DNA of 64,000 nucleotides from NCBI GenBank assembly GCA_964036665.1, contig OZ038533.1, positions 19,898,575-19,962,574 on the forward strand. The letters are read 5' to 3'. The notes under the pieces were generated by a model. The model was given only the letters and a program-made list of their open reading frames with translations. It searched no databases and was not told where the DNA came from. Position numbers and translations under genes: made by a program. The DNA is from Gordius sp. MW1. Taxonomy: Eukaryota > Nematomorpha > Gordioida > Gordea > Gordiidae. This document shows, one piece after another, positions 22,947-37,500 of the stretch; position 1 is the first letter of the stretch, and each line of letters starts with the position of its first letter.

Positions 22947-25195
22947 TTCACGCAAACGGGGCTAAGATTAAGTAAATTTTAAACTTGGAAATCAGCTAGG
23001 ATTCATTTTAGAAACTTAATTTTCTTGGCGCCCTTTTTTTATAAGGTGATATCAAAAATGTTATTTAATCTCTCGTGGAAAATTTGCAAAACAATGAAAA
23101 ACAGCGAGTTTGGCTAAATTCAACGCTTAACATTTACTTTAAAACAATGTTTATTTAATTTGTGTACTCAAAATTTGGGGTATCTAGCTGTTTGTTGAAG
23201 CTGTTACGTATTCAATTTAACGTCAGAGAAATTTTTTTAAGATCAGGTCGAGTTCGGGTTGAAAACAATTATTTTAGCCTATGACTCGGGTTGGTTTTCA
23301 TAGTTTTGACCCGAACTCTTGGTTATTTAATTGGCCAACGGACCCAGCTATCTTTCGCTAGATAAGACATTTTATTTTCCCCCCTTCCCCGTAAATAAGC
23401 TCTCCCCTCTGGGTCAACTGAATTGGAACGCGTCGGCCTTGCGTGTTATTTTTAATTTTTTGCTAATCCTATATGCCACTGGTGGGCGCTAGTTATAATA
23501 GATATATATCATATTATTATCCTAATGAATAAATGTGGATGGATGGGATGGGGGAGCTCTCTTTTTTGGTTTATTTACAGAACACGACAAACATTTGCTT
23601 AGCCTTGTACCGATTAAATCGCTCCCCCTTTGGGTTTGACTTAGGGGCAGAGGACCATATTACCTACTACCTTTCGTCTATTTATACCCCCCCCCCCCTA
23701 AAGCTACACATTTTTAAGTAGTATTATTAGTATTATTTCGGACAAGGTGACACACAGAGAGAGATAGATAGAAAAAGGTAAGGGTGTTTTTAGGTTTTAT
23801 TTGAGTACATATATATTTATTTTTGGCCCTCCCTCATCCCCCCACCACCTTTCTAATGCTAGCTGTGTTGGTTAGGTTCGCAAATTGCTATGCCCCCTCC
23901 GAGCTCGGGTCTGTGAAATATTCAATCTTTCCCCCGGCCCGGCCCCTCAAAAATGAGGTCGGGCTCTTGATTTTGCTCCATTGTAGTCTCGTAAAAACGG
24001 CTGGGTTTTGTTTGGTCGACCTTTGGCTTAATTAAGACTAGCGGCGACTCTGATATGTTTTTGCTATTGAATCTCCAGTTCTAATTTAGTTCATTACCAC
24101 CACACTTGGCTATCTTTTTTAAAGCCATTTATTTACGTATATATAAAAGGCGGAATAGTTGAGCAACCCTTTCTTAACTTCGTTACTATTACTTTCCTGG
24201 GCGCAGACAGGATTTGGATTAGAGGGAGGCAATCATAATAATTTACGGGGGGGCAATGGATTATTATTCGAAATTTTAGCCATAAATATATTAAATTTTA
24301 GAGATTTTTCGGATTTAGAAGGGGGCTGCCGCCCTTTCCTGCCCCCCCCCCCCACCCGGCTACGCCCATGATTACTTCGTTGCCTTTTTGGATACTCGAA
24401 CGAACATCACGATATAGCTGTAAAAACGTTTTCGTTGAGTTTTTTTTAGCTCCCCCCCCCCTCCTTTACTCTTCTCGATTAATTAGTATGCGCGCTTTTG
24501 CGCTCAGGCTTGTCAAGATGGTTGACCCAAATTCAAAGTGGTGCTTAGGCGAAATTTTTTCCCATCACCTTAGACGCCTCTCGTTTTTTAAAATTCAATA
24601 GGCTTACCATGCGAAATTGTTGAAAGAATTTTTTTGGCTACCCGTTATATCGTGTTGTGATATAATAGTGTTGTAAAAACGGCTGGGTTTCGTTTGACTT
24701 GGTAGACCAAAGGCTGCTCGACATGGGCCTAGCTAGGTTTTGGATTAGGGGAGACGAAAACTGTTTAAGTTCAATTGGGGGGGGGCACAACAAATTTTTG
24801 ATTTGTTTTTTAAGGATTTTTGCATTGACAATTTGTTTTTGACATTACGCCCATGCTTCTTGGCCTTTTTATGTTTAGTCGACCCCTAGACTTAGTCGAA
24901 ATGTGAAACACAGACCTGAGTCGACCCTTATTCTTATTTAATCCGAAGGTCGACCGAACAAAACTCAGCCGTTCTACCACCACACTGTCGTGGGATGGCG
25001 ATTTTAATGCACATACACTACTAGCATCATTTACGATAAACTCTATTGATTGGACTAACTGCCTTTAAAGAAAGTTAGTTAACCGCTTTGTGAGGCGCGG
25101 AACATGCGGGGCATGCCTAAATGATTAAATCGTCGGTAATTAAATAGCTCCCAGGGAGATTGTATCGAAAATTGAAACAAGGTTTTTTTGATTTA
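22947..25195. other. Gene-free region with MITE fragments
   Basis: Contains a half 'ggctacgcccatg' MITE at about 24,197-24,372 and another GGTCGACC-family fragment at 23,990-24,040. ORFs here have no recognisable domain. Confidence 0.45.
24666..24986. mobile_element. GGTCGACC-family MITE carrying a nested 'GGGCGTAGCC'-type MITE
   Basis: The outer ends are tagtgttgtaaaaacggctg and cagccgttctaccaccacac. At about 24,722-24,854 it is interrupted by a different MITE with ends catgggcctagctagg and cattacgcccatg. Nesting gives a relative age: the GGTCGACC element was there first. Confidence 0.65.
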
Positions 25196-25203
25196 GGGCC
25201 TGC

Positions 25204-25322
25204 TAGAGACCCGCAAAGTCTCTTCTTTTCAACCCGAACCTAAAACTTTTATCCCCACCAGACCCAAAGACTTTTCAAAATTGGGTTCGGCTCGGGTTCC
25301 GGGTCAGTCGTGCAGGGCTCTA
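25204..25322. mobile_element. hAT-like MITE (119 bp)
   Basis: Termini TAGAGACCCGCAAAG and GTGCAGGGCTCTA. The flanking 8-mers GGGCCTGC (25,196-25,203) and GGGCCTGT (25,323-25,330) match at 7 of 8 bases. The interior contains mirrored 'gggttcgg'-type blocks. The ends are related to those of the large hAT at 7,585-16,635. Confidence 0.65.
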
Positions 25323-25509
25323 GGGCCTGTCCCCTAAAAGGCATTGCGATTTTTTATGTTTAATTTCTTTAATGCTTCTGCAATGTGCGTTTTTTCAGAT
25401 CTTTTAAACAATCTTGTGTTCTTGTATATTTATATTTTTTTACGTATCAATTGAATTAATTACAGACTCAAAAAACCACAAATCCCCCTCTCCCCGTAAA
25501 TTTATAAGC

Positions 25510-28500
25510 ATGTCCATGATGGAATCCTCACCCCCACCCGACGATCAGCTGTTTTATCGGGCAACGCCTTCGGCTTTTGGACCCCCCGGGCCCTCTGCTC
25601 CTACCCCCTCAACTCTTTTTGGTGAACACACTCACTTTGGAAGCTCCACTGCTTACGTAGCTACACCTCTCGACTTGCTCAATGAAGGGGCTTGTGGGCG
25701 TTTCCTCCCCACGACCCCCCACGCCGCCCCTCATTCTCCAGGGTCGAGCACGCCCTCCACTTCATCGCGCTGTCATGAGCCATCATCCTCACCCCCCACG
25801 ACCGTGGCAACGCCCGTCTCTACGGCCCCGCCCTCTACGGTAGATGAGGAGGAGTTCCCCACCCTCAAGGCATCACCTCACCCCCACGGACGACCTTCAC
25901 CCTTAGCAACCACTCCTAGGGGTCCATCAGGATTAGGGAGGGGCGGGGCTCGGTCCTCCGCCCCCCGACAAAATATGGCTGTCAAACCATCCACCGTAAC
26001 TCATGTAACTAAATTTAAAAATTTAATTAAAATAAATAAAAAATTTAGGAGTTAATTTTTATCAAACCGGAATTAATTTAATTACAGCTAGAAAACTACT
26101 CATTGTTGCTATTGATAATTTCAAAATATTTTAAATTACTTTTTTTATACTGAGTTAAGTATCAATAACCCTCCCTTATGTCTAGAATTGTATTGTTTTT
26201 GAGAAGGTCTTTTTTATCGCGCTTTATATCCATACTAGTGTGGAAAAACGGTTGGGTTTTCTTTGGTCGACCTCTTTGGTCTCTTTTTCTTAGTCGACCG
26301 CTGGGCTTAGTCGAAATTTGAAAAATAGACCCGAGTCGTACGTTAGCCTTAGTTCAATGGTCGGCCACCCAACCGTTTCATAATATTTTTATTTTGTTTT
26401 ACATCCGCTATATTTTTCGAATTTTGACACTTTGTTTTAATAATGTTCTTACGTTCAAATAAACAATATATACATTAAAAAAAAAATTCATACCCACATC
26501 TCTAACCTCCCGAAGGGCTACCTCTAAACGCGCATCTGTTCAAATATTTACCAAATTCCACTATCATTTATCGACCTGCCCATCTATGTTCGGCGGCGTT
26601 AGTGTGCGATCATATCTCGAAATTAGTGGGTCGGGTCACTACTATTTTACAACGGTCATCCCAAGTGTCCCTGCAACCTATAATAGCTAAGTGTCGAAGA
26701 TATAAACTCATTTCCAATGGGTTAAATTGCCCAAAATTAGAACTATGCTCGTGTACCTTATAAACATACATCTTGAAATATTAATAAAAAATTTCCCTAA
26801 ATATCAGCAATAACTTATGGGGGGGAGGGGGGTATTAGGTTTTAAAATCATCCCTTAAAAACATACATTAATTTATTGAATTTTAGGGAGGCAACCAGCG
26901 GTGATTTGCTAGTTTTTTTTGGATTCCGATTTAAAAATTCTGCCATCATTAAATTTATATCTTCGTCCCACTGCACCTGTACAGTTATTGTGTGCGATCT
27001 TTCATAACTACCGTGCGAGTTTAATCCAACGGCGAGAATTGTAGTTTGTGGTCTGAGTTTGAAAAACATACCAGGGTCGACAAAACACAACCCAGTTGTT
27101 TTTACAACACTACTCACTCCTCTTACCTATAAGTAGCTTTCTTCCAAATTTAATGTGTGTCAACTTATTCACCACGACCTTTTTCTCTTAAGCACACAAT
27201 AGTGGCTCAAATATGTAGAGAATGCACCTTCCCCCTAGTTTATGTTACCTAACTCCCTCTAGTAATTTGAACCCATATTTACCAGAAATATTTTAGGTGA
27301 AACTTTTTAGCTTAAAATATAAAAGAGGAAAAAGCTGGGTTATGATAAATTAATCGGGACAATTGTTTTTATCTTAATTCCCTTTTAGTTCCCCTAAAAA
27401 GGCCTGGTTTTTATTTATTTCTACCTTAAGTGTTGGTCGACTAATCTGTTTTTCGCAGTCGACCTATAGTGTTAGTAAAAATTTGAGGTCTGTTTTTGTT
27501 GAGTCGGCCGTTTGTCTTAGTTGAACCAAAGATCGACCAAGCAAAACCCCCGGTCTTTTTACAACACTACTTTGCGATTAGCTTTTCACTTTTAAAACTA
27601 TGCTGGATGGGCTAATATGGGTTCTTGTAAAATTAGTTGCTCACCTTGGCATTTCTTCGGCCCGAGCCCGAAATTTTTTTACTTTGGTCCGACCCGAGAC
27701 CCGACTAAATTTTGATTTTTGGCCGAACCTCGGGCCGGGCTTCGGACAGCCTGAGCAGGGCTCTAGCCACCTATGGGTTCGATATAATAATTTTATAGCC
27801 TCTTCTTACCAACTTTTTAGATCTTGAACATAGTTTTCGAGGAAAGACGTTTTAAGCCGAGTCGGGGCAGTCAACATCTCGGCGAACCGCAGAACACCGA
27901 ACAAAATCGCGTTTGTACCGATATCATGCAAAAAAGCGGTAAACACCGTTTACAAATTAATTTTTAATTTTTTAACAGTTGTTTTCAATGCTTTTCATAG
28001 TAATTTTGTTTAAATTTAGTTAGTGGATTGAGTTTAATTAAGGGTGATTATTGGTTTTAAGCTTTCGAAAAGTCGACACACACTCCCCTTCTCTGTATAC
28101 TCAAAAAAGATTATCTTCCGTTTGTTGGTCACACATTCTTGTAAAAACGGCTGGGTTTTGTTAGGACGACCTTAGGTTCACTGGTCTGTTTTTCAAATTT
28201 CGACTAAGGGACGTTCGTGATGACGCGCGAAGCGAAAAAAAGCGAAGTTTATTTTTGGGCTAATTTATCAAACTCTTATTTTTTTAATAATATCTTTAAA
28301 TTCATCGTAAAATTTATCATATATATCAATGGTTTAGTGATAAGATCGTAATTATTCTATTTAAACATATAAAATTAAATAAAAAATACATACATACCAA
28401 ATTCAACTTTTTAACCATCGCGCGAAAAGTACAAAACTATTTGGCGAAAATAATCGTCTGCGGTTTCACTATGAAAGCCTCCTATTTACAATTCTTATTT

Positions 28501-31500
28501 TCGTGGTATATCTAATAAATTTCACGAGGAATATAAAGATATTTATAAAAAAGAATGAAGAGTTTGATAAATTAGCCCAAAAATTAACTTCGCTTTTTTT
28601 CGCTCCGCGCGGCATCCTGGACTAACACCTTTGGTCTGTTTAAGTTTAGTCGACTAAAATCCAAGGTCGGCCATTCAAAACCCAGCCGTTTTTACAACAC
28701 TAGTTGGTCATACTTGATCGCGATTTTTATTCAAAAATCGACCCTCTTCCTATTAATACCAAAAATATTCATTTTCTCTTTTTTCCCCTAGGGGCCCACT
28801 TGGAGTTGCAAAGTAACGGGGACAATAGCTTAACCGTTTTGGTACTAGGCAAACTCAAACAGGTCGAAGACGCTAAGCGATTAGTAACTCAGCAGCTACA
28901 GACTCAGGTATAATAAGGCTTCGTTTAATTATTAATTAAAATCTTACTTTTTGAGCTGAGTAAAATTAAAACTTAATCGGGCTTTGGGGTCGGGCCTGAT
29001 GGGTCGACCCGAGGCCTGAGCCCGGCCCGAAGCAAAATCTAGGTAAACGATTTTGTTAAACTGTTTACTAATTAGGGTAGATATTTAATTTTATGTTAAA
29101 TGAAAGGTGCGGGTGGCTATATACATTTTTAATGAATTCACATTTAATAAATTCGGGTCTGGCGCGGGTCGGGCTTGAGTAATAAAAATTTCGGGCTCGG
29201 GCCGAAGAAATTCCATTTTGCAGGGCTCCAGCTGTTAGGAATGTCGTGTGTTTTGCTCAATATTTTTCTCATTTTTCCAAGTTTTATATTATTCATCGTA
29301 GGCTAGTACCGTGATCCAAATCCCGAAAGAATATCACGTGGCCCTATTGGGTAAGGGTGGCCAAACCCTGAGGGCTATCGAAGAGGCTAGCGGGGCCAGG
29401 GTAAATTTGCCCCACAGAAACGAAGTTTCTGATTCCGTTCGAGTGTCTGGAAGTCGAGAAGCAGTAGCCGAAGCCTGTCGAAAACTGCAGGAAATTCACC
29501 AGGAACAAGTAATCATTATCATGGTTGCTTCCATTGGCGTAGCCAGGGGGGGGCAGAAGGGGTGACTGCTTCCCCTCCTCTTTATCCAAAAATTTGTGGA
29601 AATTTATCAAAAATGGCTAAATTTCGAGAAATGATCATTTTGCCCCTCCCATAATCATTATTGCCTCCCCCCCTCTATTCCTATGCTGGCTACGCCCACT
29701 ATACTTTTTTTCAAGCTGAATTTGTGCCGAATATAAACATCCCCCCTTTAAATTTAAAAAATTTATTAAAATTATGGCTAAAATTTCAAAAAATGATCAT
29801 TTTGCCCCTCCCTAAATCATTATTGCCTCTCCCCTAATTCCAATCCTGGCTACGCCCATGAACACCATCCTTTGTTTCAAGCTGAACTTGTGCCGAATTT
29901 GAAAAATAATGATTCATTTTAAGTTTAAGTGATCCTCTTAGGCAGGACATTAGTTGCCTCAGCTTGGCGAGTCCTTTAGATTTTTCGCAAGGCCCACCAT
30001 ACAGTTGATACTTTATTTGATTTTTAACATGTCGCTGTGGCCCTTGTTTTTTAAAAATTGAGGGGGGTTTGCTAGATCAAATATTATAATGTTTTTTACT
30101 AGCTTTTACCAGTTATGTGAACATTTTTGTTAGCGTACGGCAATTAATAAATACTATGAACATGACTGAAAAGTAGTTTTAGCAATTTTGTATAAAAAAT
30201 GAATTGTCCTAATTTAAGCTTTTGATTAGTCTATCACTCAGTTTTTAAAATTATGGGGCAATTATTTAAGGGCTAAATGAATTTTCGTTTTGACTATCAC
30301 ATCGATTGCAAAATAAGCTGGTAATTTAAGAATTACTTAATGATGAATGATATATGTAAATCTTTATTGGGGAAACAAATGTAACACTTTTTTTTTGGTC
30401 TTATTTAAATCTTAGCAGCCAGGGGCTGTTAGGGAGGGGCGGCTGCCCCCCTCTAAATCCAAAAAAACCTTAAAGATTGATGTAATTATGGCTAAAATTC
30501 AAAAAATTATTGTTTTGCCCCACCCCCTCCCTAATTCCAATCCTGGCTACGCCCGTGTTAGCAGCTATACTACGCAGTCATTACATTTCCACAAATTTGA
30601 AAACACACAAGCTAAAATATTTATTTAATCTTTTGCCAACTCTCGCTCTATTTTATAATGAATGATATTATGCAATTTTTTTGTATAACGCTTATATATA
30701 TGTAACTTTGTTTTCGTGAAAATAAACTTTTTAACCATGTACAAAAAAATTACTTATTTCCCACATTTTTTCGCGTTGGCAGGCCAAATACTCTACGCAG
30801 AGGCTGAGCGTGGAGAAAGAATTTTTGCCCTTTATCAAAGGACCTAACGGCCAACTTCTGGCCGGTCTCGAAGAAAAAACTGGCGCCCGGGTTCGGTTCA
30901 TACCCGTGACCAACGACCAAGGCTCTACAATCGAAATCTTGGTTCAGGGGTTGCGCGAAGGCGTTTCTCAAGTGGTCAACGTTATCAATTCCATCGCCGC
31001 CGAGAAGGTTCGTTTTAGATTAAGCTAAATCCACTTGTTAAATGACTTGCTCAGTATAAAAGGTTTAGTGCTCGCTCAGTAATGGTGTGGCTACCATTTT
31101 TTGAAAGGTTTTTTAATTTTTTTTTTTGCACATGAAACGAGAAATGTTTACGTCAATTAGACCACTCTGAGCTTCAGCTTAATCCACGTTTTTAGCGACT
31201 TTGCCCAGAAAGTGTGGTGCTCAGTAATGGTGTAGCTACCATTTTTTGAAGGGTTTTTCAATCTCTTTTTATATGAAACGTGGGATATAGTCATAGGTTT
31301 ACGTCTACACCTCTCTAAGCTTCGCTAAATTTAGGTGTTGAGTGACTTTGCCCAGTATAAAAAGTGTAGTGCTCAGTAGTGGTGTAGCTACCATGTTTTG
31401 ATCGTGTTTTATACGTAACGAGAAATATAGCTATCGACCTCTAGGCTTAGTCGAAATTTAAAAACGAGACCAGAGACCACCCTTAGTCGTAGCTAAGCCA

Positions 31501-34500
31501 AAGGTCGACCCCACAGAACCAAAGCCCCCTTTTTACATAACACTACCCCATAGCAAAATACATCGATGAATGACTCCAAATTTTTAACCTACGTCTCTCG
31601 CAGAAGAAATCCTGCTCCAAATTCGTCTACAAAATCGACCGCTCCAAGCACAGATACATTATGGGACCGAGAGGCAGTCACGTGCAAGAAGTGTTGGCCT
31701 CCACGGGCGTAAGCATAATCCTACCTCCCCCCAACGCCCCCGAAGATGAAGCTGACCTCGTAACCCTCTTCGGCCCCACCCGGCTACACGGCAGCGCCTT
31801 AACCATGGTCCTAGATAAGGTAGGCTAGGTTGATGAGAAGGGGCCGGGCTCGGGCCAAAAATTAAAATTTAATCGTGCCTCGGGCTCGGGTCGGGCCTTT
31901 TAGGTCAACCTGACCCGAGGCCTTAGCCCGGCCGAGGCAAAATGTAGCTAAAGAAGAGTTTTTGAAACTTTTACCAACTCCTTTGTTGAGTCGGGTATTT
32001 AGAGGATAAAAAATGGTTTTATGTTAAATAAAAGGTGCGAGTAAATTTTTTTTATATAATTACATTTCTAAATAGTCGGGCTTTCGGGCTCGGGCAAAAT
32101 TAAATTAAAAGTTTCGGGCTCGGGCCGAAGAAATTCCATTTTGCAGGGCTTTAATATGTTTTATGTGGTGGTAAATTGTGTACCATTAGATCCGCCATTT
32201 TGAATCTAACTATTCCACTGTCTGTTTGCGGTGTACCCCAATGTTAACTTGACAGTAATAGTAAATTTACCTTCCTCATTAGTTAATAAATCAAAAGGAA
32301 TATTAATAATAAATTATTTAATAAAATGCAGATGGCGTAAAATTGCTTGAACATCTCATTATCACAATATTTTTATTGTTTTTATAAATTTTGCACGGTT
32401 TTTAATGTTGACTAGTCCAATCTATTTTTATTTCGTCTTAATAACATTTTAATCGAGTAAAATTACTAAAATCGTCCTTCTCTTATTTGTGCACATTTCA
32501 AAATGGCGGAAAAACCATATTCTTATTTAAAGTTAGTGAGCAGTCTATCGTTGTACAGCGTCTTACTAAAGCTTTTCAGCTTCATTTTTTATTTTAGCCT
32601 TAGGAGACTGACTCGACTTTCGGCAAAATTAGAAAGGCAGCTCTCGAAAGCTTTTTTTTATATAATACGCTCTGTCGTGCGCTTAGCCAGGGGGAGGGCT
32701 GCCCCCCCCCCTCTAAATGCAAAAATTCTAAAATTTCAAAAAAAATATCGATTGATAATTTATTATTTAAAACGTGATTTTATTTAAATGTTATGTTCAC
32801 ATTTCTTAGGCCAACAGCATGATTTCGGAAACGTTAGACGTGCCCCGATGGATTCACAAGCACATAACCAAACCCTCGCCGGACGGCGTAGATAGTCTCA
32901 AGGAAATCAACACAGCCTTCCCCAAAGTAAATACCTCCTCGCAGTGACGCTCTTGAATTTATTTCAATTTTTAGTTGGTTTTATATAATATGGTTACTGA
33001 TTACTTATTAGTTCTATTCCCTCATTTTTCTCCAAATTTTGGATTTTGAAGCAGACCAGGAAAACGAGATGCTAAGAGAGTTTTTCGGGGATTTTAAGAA
33101 TGAGGTAGCCTTTATGAAGGCAGAAAATTGGCTAAATTGTGTGCAAAAACGGTTGGGTACTGTTTGGTCGACCTTTGGTTGAACTAAGACTATTTTCGAC
33201 TAAGTCTAGTGGTTTACTAAGAGAAACCGACGTACCAAAAATTTTATGGTCTGTTTATGTCAAGCCGACCAAAACCAAAAGTCGACCAAACAAAATCCAG
33301 CCGTTGTTACAACACTACGCTTCCACAACGATTACTAATACTATAATAGTATATAACATTTGCACGATATAAAGGGAATCGTTGGGAGCCGAAACTTTGT
33401 ACATACGTAGAATACCCATCTACTTTAATGTGATTTTTTACCACATTTTTTTATTAATGTTTTGCTCGACGCAGATTGATTTGGAATTCAAACGAGAGCC
33501 CGAAGTGATAGTGATAGAGGGCCCGCCGGAGGACGTGCAAAAAGTTTTCATCTACTTGCAGGGCTTGATCAAGCAAATTTGTCAACGAGTACGCATCCTA
33601 GAAATCCCCGTCGATCCCAAACTGCATCCCCACATCGTGGGCAAGGGTGGAATTATAAGTAAGTCGTCTATTATGTGTGCAAATCACTTTTTTTCTACAA
33701 TATATATTTTTTTTTGCTCGATAAAAGTTTATTTCCAAGTAATTGTGTAAGTTACATGCTAAACTATATTAAATTAATGAGCTGGCATCGAGCCAAGGAT
33801 TGAGATTGTATTGGATTTCACAATTTCCATGTTAATTTTCTGTATTACTTGCTATGCAATTTATGGGCTCGTGTCCTGTCCTGTCGTGTCCAACTCGTAA
33901 GTTACAATTTTTGCTTCTTCGCTGCTTTTGAAGAACTAGTGTACCCTAATTTCAAAGGATATTTTTTGCCAGATTCAATGTCGGGAAAGGGGGCCTTGAT
34001 GTCGGCAAACGAAAAATTTGTTTTCCCCTAGTTTTGTCCGCGTAATTATACTTAATTTAGGATTTAAAAGTCGGTGTGCCTGATTCTATTCTCTATGGGT
34101 CAGTGTTGTAGAAAACGGCTGGATTTTGTTTGGTCACCACAGGTTTGAGCACATCATCGCACTAAACGAACCCTTTGATTTCTCTCTCGATAGGATTCGT
34201 TTTTTTGCATCGTTTTATTTTTGAACAGTTAACCGGATCAAGGAATTGTCAGGGGTAGAGAATATACGGGTGCCAGGGGACAAAGGCCCTGATTACGTTC
34301 AACTAGAGGGTAGCCCCGATGCCATAGCTATTGCTCACAGAGAAATATTGGATATCGTCGATAAAAAGGTAATCTATCGCAATTACAATTTAGAATGCCT
34401 ACCCTTTAGTGATGTAAAAACGGCTGGCTATGCCTTCTTTGGTCGACCTTCGATTTAATTGAGGCTAACGGTGGACCCTGGTTTGTTTTTCAAATTTAAG

Positions 34501-37500
34501 CTTAGAGGTCGATCAAACATAAACAGACCAAAAATGAAACAAACCCAGCTGTTTTTACAACACTGCACTCTCCATGATCTTAAATTTTGTTATCCATTGA
34601 AATTCCATAAGCAAAATGATTAAATCTTCATTCCGAGCCATTTTTTGTGCGTAACTTTCAATTATATATAAATTAAAATTAAATATATTTAGGTTATGTT
34701 GCATTAGAATTATTTAAAATTAAAATTTACCCTTTCTATATATTTCCCTTTCAAAATTGCATTGTGACATTCGTAATTTAAACACCTCCTTGGTCCGCAT
34801 AATGTTTCTTGGTAAAACTGACAAATTTAAATAAAAAAATGGCAACGCTTTTTATTGCCTGAATGTATAAAAAAGATTTGTTAACGTGGGTATTGTCTCT
34901 ATGAGATAAGGACATTTTAATTACCATTTATTAATCAAAATCCGCGAGCAGGAAAACGAAAAATCCGAAGAAATAATCATGGACTATCGCTATGTGCCCC
35001 TGATCATAGGTCCAAACGGGGAAAAAATTAAGCTATTGCGAGAGCGTTTTAACAATCTCGTCATAACCATCCCAAGACGGGCCCTCAATCCCACAGTCCC
35101 AGTTGCAGCAGTAGCTAAAGAGGGTAAAAAAGATCGAAACCAGACCACGACTAGCGCTCCTCAGGCCGGTCTCATATTGTTGCGCGGGACCAAAAATGAT
35201 GTGGACAGCTGCAAGAGATACCTGGAGGAGATGAAAAAATCATTTGTTAGTCGTTGAATATACGCGAGCAAATGTCGTTTTTTTTATAAAGGGGGGGGGG
35301 GCAGGAGGTCCAATTTTTGTTTAAAAATACTTGTAAAATAACCTTATAATTGCACGATATTTGGTCATTTAATATTATTAAGCTTTGAGGTTTCTAATAT
35401 ATGTTTTATTTTTAAAGGAGAATTTTTTTCATATAATCGTTTACAACACTTCTTTTAATATTTAAACGCTTTGGTTTAATTGCTGTAATTTGATGTAAAA
35501 TGATATAATTAACGCCTCCCGTAAAAATTACAAACTGACCTTCTAAAAATAGTATTTTACATCACAATGGTTTTATAATATCTATAGTCTATATGGCTAC
35601 GATATATTAGTTTTAACCAGTTAGACCCTATGATAATGATGTGAAAATTTAAAATGGGATTGTTGTTATTTTATAGTTTCAAATCGCGTAATTTGACTTT
35701 AACTATTTTTGTGAGGATTTTTGCTCCATTTTAAATAGAAATAGGCGGACTTGTAATCTATTTTGGCCCTTTTTTCCTTTAATGTATATATCATAATCAT
35801 AAATCTTGTATTTATAAAATAAAATAAATTATCTCTTTCTCCCTTTCTCGATCAGGCTCAATTCGTTTTCGGGGATTTCGCGTTGCCGGATAAATTCCCC
35901 AAAACGCACCCAGCTTCGCAAAATAGGTACAAGCGTTACTTACGCGACACCCACCCCTCCATTGACTTCAGATTTTCCCCAACCACCTCCACTAATCGTT
36001 CGGATGACGCTGTTGCAGGAGCGCAGAGCGTCAGCGTCAGAGCCAACGATAGAGCGTCTTTCGAAGCGCTTAAAAACACCTTCCCCGACGCCTTGGTCGA
36101 AATAATGATGTCTGGGGTCAATTCTGACCCCACCACGGGCTCCCCAACATTGTCCGCGCTCGAAAAAGTGGGACTCGTCAAGGTAATCAACCGTGAGATT
36201 AGTTTTTGCATTATTTTGTCAACAGAAATTGTTGTTGTTTTTGGTCCAATAGATTTTTCATCTAAGCTATATGAATTCTTTTAACAAAAATTAGGGGACT
36301 ATCGTAGTTCGCAATGAGGCTCTCGTATATTTAAAGAATAGCAGTATTTATTTTACTTATTAAAGGAAGATAAATTCCATATTGAAATGAGTTTTCAACT
36401 TGAATTTTTTAATCGCAGGGATTTCAACTCGTTTACATAATACGTAGCCTTTTCAGTTAATTTTTTTTTTTTTGGGGGGGGGGGGGGTTTGCAAAACAAA
36501 ATTATCGAACTTTTACTGGTTCTGACTAAATTCTTGAAATTAAATTTTCAAAATCCTCGTATATCTCGTTTTACACTTGATTTAATTTTTTTTTAATTTT
36601 TTGGGGGTTTGCAAAACAAGGTTAATGAATTTTCACAAGTTCCCGCTAAATTTTTCAAATTCTCGTATCGTTATCATAAATTTTCCATTCCATACGTGAC
36701 ATTTTAAGATTAGGATTTTATTCCTTTTTCTTATTTACATTATTTATACTGTACTTTTTAAAACATAAATCTCTCACGTTTTATAATCCTTAGAAATGCT
36801 ACAAAGAATTTGGAGCTCAGGTTCGATTCCCCTTACCCAGGGACGCCGACCCCGATATTATTACCATCTTTGGGCCCAAGGCGGGCGTCGAAAAAGCCAA
36901 AAATCTGATTAAACAATCCCTCACAGACTTGGTTAGCTTTCACATTTATATTATTTAGTGTAGAAGAATAATTATGATTTTAATTGCTCTGTTGAGCTCA
37001 GTTTTTTCAATATTTAAGCTGAGTTAAAACAATCTAATTTCTGACCATCGGAACGTTAATTTAAAATACGAATACAAACCGAAATAATAGTTGAAAGTTA
37101 TGTTTAATAGCGTTTAACTTGAGTTCATAAATTGACTAAGGGTTTGGACCAGTACATGGGCGTAGCCAGCATTGGGATCACAGGGGGGCAATGATGATTT
37201 TGTGAGGGATAATATAATTTCTCAAAATTTTCATAAATCTTTGATTTAGAGGGGCCCATGGACTAATAGATGACTATTTCTTTGATTATATAACTGTTAT
37301 ATCATCCATAAATCTAATTTTTAGAACTTGCGCGTTACGATAGAATGCTTAGTTGAACCCAAATATTTCCCGATAATTTTGGGCGCTAAAGGAGCGCGCA
37401 TAAACGAGCTTTGCCAGACGCACGGCGTCAAAATTAAGATGCCAACGCGCTTCAATACTAAGCCAAACGGACGAGCGTCATCTGACGCTACCGAATCTAT

